In this document: positions 29,640-39,037 of the stretch, one piece after another | Numbering within the stretch: position 1 is the first letter of the stretch | Layout of the letters: every line of letters begins with the position of its first letter | Assembly: GCF_014268815.2 (NCBI RefSeq) | Contig: NZ_JABWRE020000001.1 | Coordinates: 3,229,001-3,293,000, forward strand | Direction: 5' to 3' | Source: Pseudomonas urmiensis | GTDB lineage: Bacteria; Pseudomonadota; Gammaproteobacteria; Pseudomonadales; Pseudomonadaceae | Length of the DNA stretch: 64,000 nucleotides | Made by a program: the position numbers and the translations under genes | The notes under the pieces: generated by a model | Databases searched by the model: none | What the model was told of the DNA's origin: nothing | What the model saw: the letters and a program-made list of their open reading frames with translations, nothing else

Positions 29640-31666
29640 GTTCAATTAAACTTAGCGACGACGAACTCATTGCTGCGTTTGAGGCAGATAATGAGGAAGC
29701 TTTGGATGCAGCCCTTGAGGATATGCTAACTGAGTCGTCAGCAGGCGCAGTGCAAGCTAAGGACTCGCTAAAGAATAAGCTTGCCATATTCCCGAATGGC
29801 GATTTCCCTGTATCTGAATACTCCAATTTTTGCGACCAAGAGTGGATACTCGACAAACCAAAGCACGATTTTGCACCCAAGGTAAAACTTGATCGAGAAA
29901 TCCCAGGGTCGAATTTCCTTAAAAGCTGCCTACTCTATTACCTTATCCCAAATTTTTCGTTCCAAGGCAACGTAAAATCATATCGAACGACCAAGTCCCG
30001 AGGTTACGAATATTCGGCGATCGATGACTTCCTGTTTAAGCCTAATCATCTGACCGCTACACCTGCTGACTTGGCACTCATTTCGATACCTATGCTTAAC
30101 AAGGCGCTTGACGCTGCGAAGAATAGTGAAACCACTCGAAAATACGTTTCACTTTTCTTTTTCATTCGCCTATGGAGTGCACTATCCATCCAGAAGCTTA
30201 TTCCGGATGAGATCTGTCTGAATTTAGACTTGCGAAATGTTGATACGACCGAGCGACATCGTGATGTGCGAGAGATTTTCACTGGAGTCATGCAAGGGTG
30301 GGTACCTTATTCCGAAAATGAACTTGAACACCTTATTAACTACGCTCTCTTTTGGACCGAAGAGGCGATGCCGCACCTTCAAGCTGCTAGAAACTACATC
30401 AGAGAAAACAAGTTCGATGAGATTGCGGGGTACACTATACTCCGCCATCAAGAGCTTCCCGACTTCGAGAAATTTTTCAACATTGAAATAAATGGAACGC
30501 GCATCCTTAATTACAATGTCGTCCACAGGACTATTACCAAAGGCAAATACAGCTGGCCAGGTCATGCGTACACTTGGGTTCAGCATTATGCGATTGCCTT
30601 GGACCGTGTACGGAATGGACTTTTTATTCTCATCGCGCTGATCACTGGCGCGCGTAAGTCCGAGTTGGCTCCCCTGACCCTGAACGACATCTGGGCAGAT
30701 GAAGCCGGAGAGTATTGGATCAGGATCAAACGGTATAAAACCGCCAACGACCCGGCCCACAATGGTGAGGCTGATGACCTGCCGCTACCAAAGTTTATTG
30801 GGGAAAAAGTCCAAGCCTTCAAAGAACTGCGCGATGTTGAGCCATTCAGAAAACGTGAGATCCTGTTCCAGGCTAACCAGAGCGTGAAACCACTCAACCA
30901 GGTCACACCGGCGATCCTGAACGGCATTATCAACCAGCTCAAAGATGAGGTACCGGTCGAACGCATTCACTGCCATCGCTTCAGGAAGACGATCGCAGAA
31001 ATCTTGATCAATCGTGATGAACGCAACATTGAGCTAATCCGGATGCTATTCGGACATCACAGCTATGAAATGACCCTGCGATATATCAGTCGGAACCCAC
31101 ATTTAGTCATGGGCGTAGCCCAAGCGCTTGAGGATAGCTTTGCTAGCGAATTCCACGAGATTGTGTCCTCGGTGCGCGACGGTAGCTATTCAGGCGCTCC
31201 AGCCGAGAGGATTGCTGAGCAAATCGCGACGCGTCCGAATGAGTTCACCGGAAAGCGCCTACGCGTCAGCATCATGGTCTATATCTCGCATCTTTTGGTA
31301 GCTGGCGAGCCTGTCTACATCAGTCGCACGGCCATCGGGACCTTCTGCGTCTCTGGAGAGCTGTTCTCGCCCGATAACCCGCCTCCATGCCTTGAGGGTC
31401 GGCCTAATTCCGATGGTCATCTGATGCCAGACCCTCAGAATTGCCAGATCGATTGTCGAAACGCGGTTGTCTTGGCGAAAGCACGACAAGCGATCGTGGA
31501 TAACATCGAGTTCTTCACATCCGTCCTCGCGGACAATATCGACACGATCTCGAAGAAAGCGGAGCTGCAAATTCGCCGCAAAATCGAGGCCCATCAACGC
31601 CATCTAACCAACTTGGAGCGTAACCAGCATGCCCCAGGCCTAATTCCTTTGAGAGCAATAGCATGA
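29636..31666 (+). CDS. Tyrosine recombinase with complete catalytic residues
   Basis: A 676-residue protein, second in the unit. The catalytic set is complete: Arg I in TGARKSELAPL, Lys in IKRYKTAND, HxxR in CHRFRKT, His in LFGHHS and the Tyr nucleophile in TLRYISRN, between about residues 335 and 485. The first 300 residues hold the core-binding region and the last 150 a helical extension. It overlaps both neighbours by four bases (ATGA), which implies coupled synthesis. It is the best candidate for the strand-exchanging enzyme that moved the element. Confidence 0.88.
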   Translation: MSSIKLSDDELIAAFEADNEEALDAALEDMLTESSAGAVQAKDSLKNKLAIFPNGDFPVSEYSNFCDQEWILDKPKHDFAPKVKLDREIPGSNFLKSCLLYYLIPNFSFQGNVKSYRTTKSRGYEYSAIDDFLFKPNHLTATPADLALISIPMLNKALDAAKNSETTRKYVSLFFFIRLWSALSIQKLIPDEICLNLDLRNVDTTERHRDVREIFTGVMQGWVPYSENELEHLINYALFWTEEAMPHLQAARNYIRENKFDEIAGYTILRHQELPDFEKFFNIEINGTRILNYNVVHRTITKGKYSWPGHAYTWVQHYAIALDRVRNGLFILIALITGARKSELAPLTLNDIWADEAGEYWIRIKRYKTANDPAHNGEADDLPLPKFIGEKVQAFKELRDVEPFRKREILFQANQSVKPLNQVTPAILNGIINQLKDEVPVERIHCHRFRKTIAEILINRDERNIELIRMLFGHHSYEMTLRYISRNPHLVMGVAQALEDSFASEFHEIVSSVRDGSYSGAPAERIAEQIATRPNEFTGKRLRVSIMVYISHLLVAGEPVYISRTAIGTFCVSGELFSPDNPPPCLEGRPNSDGHLMPDPQNCQIDCRNAVVLAKARQAIVDNIEFFTSVLADNIDTISKKAELQIRRKIEAHQRHLTNLERNQHAPGLIPLRAIA

Positions 31667-32643
31667 ACGAGAGCGCAACCCGAGCCAAGCTCGTCCAGAT
31701 CATTTCTGAACATCACTATTCACTCCCCGGCAAAAAGCTGGGGGTTAGCGAGCTTTCTGAGCGCGTAGGCATCACTCGCCAAGCGTTCAACAGATACTAT
31801 GGTGACCTGAAGGATTACGCATGGGGGCGTAAGCCACTGTCCGACCTGCTCACCGGCTCAGCTCCGAATGCTACCGAGCTACTGACCCAGAGCCATACCA
31901 AGCTTGTGGAATTGAATGAGCGGGTTGAGACCCAGCAGGCTCAATTCGTTAAAGAGAAAGAGAAGCTTCGAAACGGGCTGATCACGTCTTTGATGAATGA
32001 AGACATCCTCCGCTTCAGCGCCAACGAGATCCGGAAATCCATGCAACAGCAGTTGCTTCATAACGAGCAGCTGCTGCGTCAGATCAATGAACTGAAGCTT
32101 GCAGCTATTCAGAGTGATCAGGAAAAAGCGGCAGAAGTACCTGCTGCGCCTCGCCTCATAGCCAATAAAATTGCGCTGGAGACTAATCTGCTAAACGCTT
32201 TTTCAGCTATCCATAAGAACGACGACATCGACACTTACGAAGTGCAAAAGGCAAAAGCGATCGATGAGGTTCTGGGAAAGATTAACAGTTTCGCTAGAAC
32301 CACAGCCACGACAGTTGTCGTATTCGTAGAACGCTATATTTCCAGCTTTCAAAAATTCGTAGATAGCTTTTATCTGCCTACCGGCGGCCAGACGATAATC
32401 GTCAGGCTACCCATCGCGTCGAGCCTGGAGCTTAAGAGCTGGATGGCGAAAGTAATAAAGCCGACACCGATTAAAGTGTATTTCCCAACGTGCGATGCTC
32501 CTGCGATAGTAAAGGCTCAGCGCGCATTTCAATTCCGGGGCATCCCTGACTTCGAACTGGAGATGGCGGACAAGTTTTCCACCCTCAACATGTCACCCTT
32601 GATGGACGAGCTTTGCATTTTCCGTGTCAATCAAGGTGACTGA
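31663..32643 (+). CDS. HTH/coiled-coil DNA-binding protein of the recombination module
   Basis: A 326-residue protein, third in the unit. Residues 1-60 contain a helix-turn-helix (KLGVSELSERVGITRQAFNR), and residues 75-150 are heptad-rich and glutamine-rich, a likely coiled coil; the rest has no recognisable domain. The layout recalls KfrA N-terminal domains and the TnpC-like helper proteins that accompany paired tyrosine recombinases. It probably binds the element ends or controls the operon. It overlaps the preceding gene by ATGA. Confidence 0.7.
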   Translation: MNESATRAKLVQIISEHHYSLPGKKLGVSELSERVGITRQAFNRYYGDLKDYAWGRKPLSDLLTGSAPNATELLTQSHTKLVELNERVETQQAQFVKEKEKLRNGLITSLMNEDILRFSANEIRKSMQQQLLHNEQLLRQINELKLAAIQSDQEKAAEVPAAPRLIANKIALETNLLNAFSAIHKNDDIDTYEVQKAKAIDEVLGKINSFARTTATTVVVFVERYISSFQKFVDSFYLPTGGQTIIVRLPIASSLELKSWMAKVIKPTPIKVYFPTCDAPAIVKAQRAFQFRGIPDFELEMADKFSTLNMSPLMDELCIFRVNQGD

Positions 32644-32644
32644 G

Positions 32645-33943
32645 ATGATCGAACGAATTGAAACAAAGGAAATAACCTATTACGCCTATGATCTGGGCAT
32701 TGAGGTTACGCACCACATTCTTATAGCGCATGAAAACCGCAAACAAGTCCTGCTCAGTTACCCGAACCTATTTCTTTATAGCTGTACCCGCAGCGCCCGA
32801 GGCACCTCGGCTCGATACGCGAGCTTGATCTCTATGCTCTATAGGTTTCTCTCCACACTGCCAGAGTTCAAAGGTGTGGATAGCGGGCGCTTCCATGCCG
32901 TTGTAACGAATAGACATCTAAAAAGGTGGCAGGTTTATCGCCAAGTCGTACGCCAAAACAGGGGAAGGACTTCACCAACGTGCGAAACCACTATCACCGA
33001 CGCTAAAGTTCTGCTGAATTTTTTCAGGTGGATCACTGACGTAGGCTACGTAACGGGCGTCCAGGTGTTATTAAAAACTGCCTTCCCGAATTTCAAGAAC
33101 AAAAAAATGCTCAGCTACATTGATGCCAAAGCAAGAACCGTCATTGATGGCCGCAACATCAGCGTTCTGGAGCGCGAGTCTCGCCAGAAGAGAAAGCTTT
33201 CTCTCATCACAAATAAAGAGATCAGCCTGCTGGCTGAAAGCTACACAGACCCTGTCTATTCCGCATTGTTCAAATTTGCGCTTGGCACCGCCATGCGCCC
33301 ATCAGAACTTTGCAAATTCCCTCTGTATGGCAACGGCGTTAATAAGCACATTGCGCCTCATTCAGAAATGCGAAATTCAACCAACCCCATAGTCAAGTAT
33401 ACGGTTATTCGTAGCAAGCGTGGTAAGACTCGCGAAATCGTCATCAACCAAGCGGATCTCAAGGAGCTTGAACGAACGTACATAAACCCTCATTACCGAG
33501 ATAGAGCCAAGCTCTACAAGGAGAAATACGGGGAAGACTGCCCTCCTTCCATCCTGTTCCTGACGAAGGCCGGAGATCCGGTCGACGGAGATCGCATTAG
33601 CAGAAGAACAACAGATGCCAAAAAGAAGGCTGTGGCGAAGGATGAAAGCTTCCGGAGCGCCATCCGTTTCTACGACAGTCGTGGCTGGTGGCCGACGATG
33701 TTTTTAATCAAATTCTTTAAAGATGACTTGCTGACGAAAAATGCAGATGCGCTTTACGCAGCGTGTGCCGAGGCGATCAGAAACCAGCTGGGGCATGAGG
33801 ATATCGACACCACTTACAAACACTACATCGACATGGCACGTCTCCTTCTGATGGCGCATCAAGGTAAGGTGAATGAATTGATCACTGCTCCCGAAGAAAG
33901 CGTGAGCGATTTCATGAGACGCATGGACGAAGGACTTTGGTGA
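32645..33943 (+). CDS. Third tyrosine recombinase of the module
   Basis: From the ATG at 32645 (MIERIETKEITYYAYDLGIE) the protein has 432 residues; a GTG seven codons upstream overlaps the previous gene and is an alternative. Arg I is in LGTAMRPSELCKFP, the lysine probably in RSKRGKTREI, the box-II arginine in RFYDSRGW where His is replaced by Tyr, and the end motif is QLGHEDIDTTYKHYIDMA with the nucleophile tyrosine. Box C is nearly standard, so it may be catalytic. The stop of the third gene is one base from the start, so all four genes form one operon. Confidence 0.85.
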   Translation: MIERIETKEITYYAYDLGIEVTHHILIAHENRKQVLLSYPNLFLYSCTRSARGTSARYASLISMLYRFLSTLPEFKGVDSGRFHAVVTNRHLKRWQVYRQVVRQNRGRTSPTCETTITDAKVLLNFFRWITDVGYVTGVQVLLKTAFPNFKNKKMLSYIDAKARTVIDGRNISVLERESRQKRKLSLITNKEISLLAESYTDPVYSALFKFALGTAMRPSELCKFPLYGNGVNKHIAPHSEMRNSTNPIVKYTVIRSKRGKTREIVINQADLKELERTYINPHYRDRAKLYKEKYGEDCPPSILFLTKAGDPVDGDRISRRTTDAKKKAVAKDESFRSAIRFYDSRGWWPTMFLIKFFKDDLLTKNADALYAACAEAIRNQLGHEDIDTTYKHYIDMARLLLMAHQGKVNELITAPEESVSDFMRRMDEGLW

Positions 33944-34002
33944 AACCTCTCGAAAGGGACCGCCCTATGAGCTAAGGCATCCCTGTGTATCTCTCGCACC
34001 TC

Positions 34003-34136
34003 CTCGCTTCGCTCGTAGAATGACCCAGAGGGAGGGGCTTGGGCGAGCGTAGCGGCCTCGCGATTTGCTGGGAGGCTCTCGCATGCCAGGAGACGCGTTT
34101 TAGCCGCCTACATGCCCTGTAAGCGGCCACGAGAGG
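34003..34136. repeat. Repeated noncoding modules, copy A
   Basis: Two motifs: CTCGCTTCGCTCG...ATGACCCAG...GGGCGAGCG (34003-34061) and a hairpin GCCGCCTAC/GTAAGCGGC (34102-34130). Related sequences recur at 36094-36372, beyond the two TIR/NDT-like genes, in the other order. They may be boundaries of a cargo cassette. Confidence 0.5.
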
Positions 34137-34223
34137 CCAGCATAGATCGTCAAGACTTGCAGCCTGTTCTACATCGGCATTGAGGAATGGAACGCTGTAG
34201 TCTTCTTCCGGTGTATCACCAAT

Positions 34224-35096
34224 TTAGCCCAACGCCTGGTTGCGAATAGTGGCAAGCCTGCCGCTCAGCTCCGTTTTCAAGCGCTCGATGCCTTCGCCGT
34301 TGTTGTGATACCTGATGTTACGCAGATGCGCCAAATCGAATGGAATATCTTCTGGATTCTGGGTGATTAGGATGACCTGCTTGCCCAACGCGTGAGCTAT
34401 GCCGATTTCATAGAAAACGTTGGCGTTTCGACCAGAACAATCACCAATGATGACCGCTGACCTGTCTATCAACGACACGATGTCTTGGATGATCTCCTGA
34501 TGTTCCCAAATGCTGTCCGCCCGTTGAGCGGTCATGAGAGAGAATTCAGCCACCTGCTGAATAGCGGTCCATACGTTGTCGAATCCCGCAAAAGGCATCA
34601 TGGCTGACAGCAAATTTGTATCAACTGCCTGCGCAGGAGGAAGCCTAAAAACGGCGGGTACCCTCTGATTACGCAAAGTCTCTGACAGAATCACATGGTA
34701 GATGTCGATATCTTTAACCGCCCAATGTGTCCGACTGTAATGCCCAAAGCGGGTTGACGGCATTCCCAATAATGGTGCAAGCCTAATTAGATCTCTTTGC
34801 GGGATTGGAGGGATCAGCTGGTCAAAATGGTACTCAAGTGTTATTTCGTCATCAGCATTAACATTCACCCTAGAGATCCGCCCCACCCTACCAAATTGCT
34901 GACGATCTCGAATTGTTTCCTCGATGAAAATAACTGGATTCTTAATCAGCGCGTCGAAGTTAGGAGCATCATTTATTGTATACAATCGCCTCAGATCATC
35001 GTTTGTGTACTCGAACACTCTGGATTTCCAGAAAACGTCTCTTCCTTCATTCCATGGAGAAGACTTTACAAGCATGTTAAACATATACAGCACCAC
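34224..35096 (-). CDS. TIR/nucleoside-deoxyribosyltransferase-like protein 1
   Basis: A 290-residue protein. The C-terminal 110 residues form a Rossmann-like domain: SAMMPFAGFDNVW, RADSIWEHQEIIQDI, AVIIGDCSGRNANVFYEIGI and AHALGKQVILITQ. The glutamate of YEIGIAH (about residue 230) corresponds to the catalytic Glu in TIR NADases and nucleoside deoxyribosyltransferases. The N-terminal 140 residues are unrecognised. It has a paralogue 67 bases upstream on the same strand that keeps the same C-terminal motifs. A role as an NAD- or nucleotide-cleaving defence effector is plausible but unproved. Confidence 0.75.
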   Translation of the reverse strand: MVLYMFNMLVKSSPWNEGRDVFWKSRVFEYTNDDLRRLYTINDAPNFDALIKNPVIFIEETIRDRQQFGRVGRISRVNVNADDEITLEYHFDQLIPPIPQRDLIRLAPLLGMPSTRFGHYSRTHWAVKDIDIYHVILSETLRNQRVPAVFRLPPAQAVDTNLLSAMMPFAGFDNVWTAIQQVAEFSLMTAQRADSIWEHQEIIQDIVSLIDRSAVIIGDCSGRNANVFYEIGIAHALGKQVILITQNPEDIPFDLAHLRNIRYHNNGEGIERLKTELSGRLATIRNQALG

Positions 35097-35162
35097 CCTA
35101 TGACCTAAGGACTGCTACTGAGGAGACTACTCATATGGCAGCCTCCGTTGCGCCGTTCGGAA

Positions 35163-35894
35163 TCAGCTGATCATCCGAAGCTTTTTCATCAAATCGTCCT
35201 CAAGCTTGGCAAGACCCTCACCATTTTTGAGGTAGATGAGCGCTCGGTGGTGCACCATGTCCGAAGGGATGTCCTGAACGATTTGAGCTAGCGGTACGAC
35301 AGTTTTCCCGAGCGTATGAGCGATTCCAGTTTCGTACATCACGTTCGGATTCTTTCCCGAAAAATCAACTACGACAATTTTCGCCCGATAGATGAGGCTA
35401 AAAATGTCTTGGATAATTGAAGAATTGTCCCAGATATCGTCAGCCCGCAGACACCTGAACCCAGCTGCGCTGCACGCATTTTTTATCGCAGTGTAAACAC
35501 CATCAAAACCAGCGAAAGGCATCATGACCGTGACCAGGTCATCCTCTACATCTCCATCAGGGATGGAGAACACATTGGGCGCAAAGGAGATTTTTCTTTC
35601 GGACGGCTTTGCAGAAATGTACGTTACATTTTGATCTGGATACCATTGATCCAGGTATTCCTTTACTACGCTGAGAGAGCCGGGGTTGTGGTCGGACATT
35701 GCCCGGAGGACGCTAATGATGTTGCCCGCATAATCTTGATCACCAAAGCTCAAGCTTCTCAATAACCTTGAGTGCCCAGTAATGATGTGGGAGCTATCAG
35801 TTAGCAAACCGATTTCTTCCCAGTTGGAAGATGTGAAACCCTCTTCAATGCGTCGTTTCAGATCCAGAATCAAAGCTGCGTTGTACTGAGTCAT
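35163..35894 (-). CDS. TIR/nucleoside-deoxyribosyltransferase-like protein 2
   Basis: A 243-residue paralogue of its downstream neighbour. Shared motifs are TVMMPFAGFDGVY, CLRADDIWDNSSIIQDIFSL, IVVVDFSGKNPNVMYETGIA and HTLGKTVVPLAQ, with the presumed catalytic Glu in YETGIAH at about residue 188. The N-terminal 110 residues differ between the two. The order, upstream copy shorter and downstream copy longer, suggests a two-subunit or sensor-effector pair derived by duplication. The gene starts at an ATG with a weak Shine-Dalgarno sequence. Confidence 0.75.
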   Translation of the reverse strand: MTQYNAALILDLKRRIEEGFTSSNWEEIGLLTDSSHIITGHSRLLRSLSFGDQDYAGNIISVLRAMSDHNPGSLSVVKEYLDQWYPDQNVTYISAKPSERKISFAPNVFSIPDGDVEDDLVTVMMPFAGFDGVYTAIKNACSAAGFRCLRADDIWDNSSIIQDIFSLIYRAKIVVVDFSGKNPNVMYETGIAHTLGKTVVPLAQIVQDIPSDMVHHRALIYLKNGEGLAKLEDDLMKKLRMIS

Positions 35895-36408
35895 TCCTGC
35901 CGTTCCTTGGGTGAATACGTCTGCATCATGAATCTAGCTTGCTGGATAGCCAAACGCCACCACCGATACCCTGCTCTTACTCAGAGGCCGGGTGAGAGCG
36001 ACTGAACCCCCGCCGCCTCAATAGCTGGGATGAGCCTGGGCGGCTCGGCAGCATCCGTCGCCGTAGGGACTGATGAGATCTCCTCAGACGCTATAGCCGC
36101 CTACCTCGCTAAACGAAGCGGTGCGTAAGCGGAAGGCGTCTCAGCACTGCTACACAGAAAATTGCATTAGGAGTACAAATGTACTCCACGTGTTTTTTAT
36201 TGCCAATGTGGCCGAATCTGGTAAGGATCGGCACCTCTCCAATACGTAATGAGAGTCCGGGGCCGAGTACGACCTGTAAGCCCTACGTCGGTGTGATAGC
36301 TACCTAAATAGGGATCTTCTCGCTTTGCTCGCAGGATGGCCCAGGGTGGGTGCGCTAGGGCGCGGTGACGCCCCCTGAAACGCGCAACTGATGCATTACG
36401 CTGCCCAT
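35895..36408. repeat. Gap with noncoding modules, copy B
   Basis: No gene is seen in these 514 bases. They hold the hairpin GCCGCCTAC/GTAAGCGG (36095-36133) and CTCGCTTTGCTCG...ATGGCCCAG...GGGCG (36319-36372), both related to the modules at 34.0-34.1 kb. Confidence 0.5.
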
Positions 36409-37077
36409 CTACCCGAAATGTCGGTGAATTTGTGAGCGGCTATCGCTGAGCTGACCGAGGTATTGAGTGAGAGCAGCCTTGCGATCTGAGTACCCCTTCC
36501 CTTGACCAAGCAGCAGAACGTCCCTGCTTTCCATCAGCGTAATCAGCTCTAGCTCGGGTATCGTCAACTGGCTTCGGTCTCGCCCTTGAAAGACTCCTGT
36601 CAGAATTTCGTTGATGAGCCTGGCCTCATTCATATAGTGATGAGGCTTCGTTTCTTTTCCGATCGCCTGATGAGTAATGACAAGGGCTTCGCACAGGCTT
36701 CGAAAGCCCATCGCAGCCTGGCGACGAGCCGCCTCCACAGCCACCACATCCCTCAACGTCGACGCCTCCATTTGGTCATCGAACCAGATCTCAAAATCGA
36801 TCGAGAGCCAACGAGCGAACTTGCCGGCAAGCTTGGGGTGCAGCCAGAGCCCGCGGAGCCTCTCGTTACCGCGCCGGGTCACTACCAGCGACTCGATCGT
36901 CACTCCCCTCCTCTTCGCCAATTCCGTGACGTACAGCTGAGTCAAATCCAGCTCTAACCACTCCCGAGGCTCTTTCTCAAACACTCCGCCAGCATGGGAA
37001 GCATTCATCCAACCCTCCACATCGAAGCTGATGGAGGCACCCTCATACTCGTGCGAAATGATCTTGCGCATTTTCAT
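36409..37077 (-). CDS. KilA-N domain protein
   Basis: A 222-residue protein with an N-terminal KilA-N DNA-binding domain: ISFDVEGWMNASHAGGVF near residues 16-33 and GLWLHPKLAGKFARWLSIDF near residues 75-94 are the family signature. KilA-N proteins occur in phages and plasmids, and overproduction can be toxic. The C-terminal half (about 110-222) is helical without a known domain. It lies with the next upstream gene on the same strand, separated by 293 bases. Confidence 0.85.
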   Translation of the reverse strand: MKMRKIISHEYEGASISFDVEGWMNASHAGGVFEKEPREWLELDLTQLYVTELAKRRGVTIESLVVTRRGNERLRGLWLHPKLAGKFARWLSIDFEIWFDDQMEASTLRDVVAVEAARRQAAMGFRSLCEALVITHQAIGKETKPHHYMNEARLINEILTGVFQGRDRSQLTIPELELITLMESRDVLLLGQGKGYSDRKAALTQYLGQLSDSRSQIHRHFG

Positions 37078-37335
37078 ACAATACCTCCTGGCAAAATGTC
37101 ATCGCTATCCAGGCAAATGCCGGCCAGCTGTGTGCCTGCGACAGCCCCGAGGGTGATCACATGCGAAAGGTCTGCTTGATAAATTAGGCTCGCCGACCAC
37201 GAAGACTTCTCGGGCGGAAAGCGAGAAACACAAGGCTGGGAAAGAAGTGGCATCGTCAACGTCCTCCAGAACGTCAAATGTGATTGACGACGAGGATGCT
37301 GGCAGGGATATCCAACGGTTAAAACCGCTGGACGG

Positions 37336-37359
37336 GGCCGGAAAACTACATATCCGGCC
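37336..37359. terminator. GGCCGGA/TCCGGCC stem-loop
   Basis: A perfect 7-bp stem with a 10-base loop lies 12 bases after the stop codon of the upstream minus-strand gene. There is no T run, so it may be only a stabilising hairpin. Confidence 0.4.
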
Positions 37360-37370
37360 GGGTGTGTAGT

Positions 37371-38342
37371 TTATTTATTTGGATCAGACTTCGAAGGCCT
37401 ACCCCGGCGCTTTGCCGATGGGGGAGCCACATCCGACGATAACCACTTCGCGAGTGAAATATTCGTCGCGGGCAGTAGCTCTGCGTATTTTGGATCGATG
37501 TGATCTCTGACCAGCTGGGCCATTTTGCCGGTACGGCAGTCCGCGAGATCTGGGCTAGCCCAGAGGGCCATCGCAAGCTTCGCCACTTCGCAACGAGCCT
37601 CGCGGATAGCCGCGTTGCGAAGCTCGACGTTGGAGATTGAACGCGCAGCTGGCTGCACTGCTTCTACAGGAGCCGAAAGCCTCCTCGACGATGCCTCATC
37701 CTCTCTGACTCTACGAAGCTGGTCATTCTCCAAGGTCAGCATCTTCAGAGTCATAGCCTGAGCTGCGTTCAACTCATCGCCTTGTGACTTGGCCTCCACC
37801 AGCGACGCCACTTGTGCTCGCAGACTCTCGATTTCTCGATCGCGAGCATCCTCTCCAGGAAGCACAAGATTCTTCTCAATCTGGATCTTGAGTCGACGTA
37901 ATTCCGCGCGAGCTGAGTCAGGAGTTTGGTCATCGAGCGGTGGAAAAAGCGGAGTAACACTGGCCTTTTGCGTTCCGAAGGCGCGCAGCGCTATGGGTTG
38001 TGCAATACCTGGCTGAAGAATCGCAAGCTCATTCAGAGCCATCAACCAGCTGCGATTGATAAACACATTTTCAGAACGGTACACGCCCGCCTCCGTCTCG
38101 ATAAAGACCGAAGCGTGCTTGGATACGGCAAGGTCGAGGTAACTGCTTAGGTGGGCGTAAGTAAGAGAGAAGCCGGGGATGGGCTTGCCGTGTGCACGGG
38201 AGCAGACCTGCTCATTCGGTACGACATCAGAAGGTCGATACGTCCTCATAGCGGTAGCAACAGCATCGAGAAACGCGGGAGCGGTCTGCCTCAGCGATCC
38301 GATTGCAGCCTCCATAGGGACGAAGTCATCAGTTGAAAGCAT
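37371..38342 (-). CDS. Coiled-coil protein with AT-hook-like tail, function unknown
   Basis: A 323-residue protein. Residues about 145-215 have strong heptads (ARDREIESLRAQVASLVEAK) and are a probable coiled coil. The C-terminus AKRRGRPSKSDPNK contains a GRP core flanked by basic residues as in AT hooks. The segment IREARCEVAKLAMALWASPD is shared with some phage- and island-encoded proteins in my recollection, but I assign no function. It lies upstream of the KilA-N gene on the same strand and may bind DNA. Confidence 0.7.
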   Translation of the reverse strand: MLSTDDFVPMEAAIGSLRQTAPAFLDAVATAMRTYRPSDVVPNEQVCSRAHGKPIPGFSLTYAHLSSYLDLAVSKHASVFIETEAGVYRSENVFINRSWLMALNELAILQPGIAQPIALRAFGTQKASVTPLFPPLDDQTPDSARAELRRLKIQIEKNLVLPGEDARDREIESLRAQVASLVEAKSQGDELNAAQAMTLKMLTLENDQLRRVREDEASSRRLSAPVEAVQPAARSISNVELRNAAIREARCEVAKLAMALWASPDLADCRTGKMAQLVRDHIDPKYAELLPATNISLAKWLSSDVAPPSAKRRGRPSKSDPNK

Positions 38343-38706
38343 CCACTCGCCTCACACACCAAGCTTGATGATCGGGTCTAAGAGGCACTGCTTCGACTCC
38401 GCCTCTCAAACTGTATGCCTATCCACGTCCCGATGTTAACAGGACAAAAAAACGGGTCCAAGCGTCAAAATGCGCAAGAGCCATGAAATGAGTACAAATG
38501 TGCTCCCCCTAAGCGCTGCCACCGGAGAAGCGTCGTCTGCTGCTCGGAACCCAGCTTTCACAATCTAGCGTCGGCCAGTGGCCATCATGACGACTTACCT
38601 TTACGCTGATCACTAGGTTCTGTATGAAAACCTTTGAAATCCCGTCAACGCCCCAGCCTGCCTGAGTTTTCGTAAAGTTCCTGCCTTTTCAGCGCAAGAC
38701 TCTGCC
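38343..38706. other. Gap without a gene
   Basis: About 360 bases between the coiled-coil gene and an IS5 fragment. I see no gene or convincing signal in it. Confidence 0.4.
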
Positions 38707-39037
38707 ATGCCCAAACAGCGATATGAAATTTCCGACACCGACTGGGAGCTGGGCGCGGATCTCTTCAACACGCCCCGCTGCGTGGGACGCCCGCGAGCCG
38801 ATGATCGACTCATGCTTAACGATGTGCTCTGGGTGCTCTGCTCAGGCGCAATCTGGCGAGATACTCGACAAACCCAAATACCAAGAGCGGAATGTCATCC
38901 AGCGTCTATTCAGCTGGCTGAAGGAGCACCGCCGCCTGGCAACGCGTTATTGCAAGCTCGCAACAGGTTATGCGGCCATGGTCACATTGGCCTGCTGCCG
39001 GCGGTGTTTACGACATCTCTTTTCGTACAGTGCTTAA
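38707..39037 (+). pseudogene. IS5-type transposase remnant with its middle deleted
   Basis: MPKQRYEISDTDWELGADLF...LWVLCSGAIWRD is the N-terminal domain of an IS5-group transposase. At about 38866 the frame changes and the sequence jumps to KPKYQERNVIQRLFSWLKEH...LACCRRCLRHLFSYS, the C-terminal catalytic Glu region. About 170 residues in between are absent. The missing part resembles the fragment at 43435-43850 on the other strand, and both share GGCGAGATA at the breakpoint. Confidence 0.85.
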
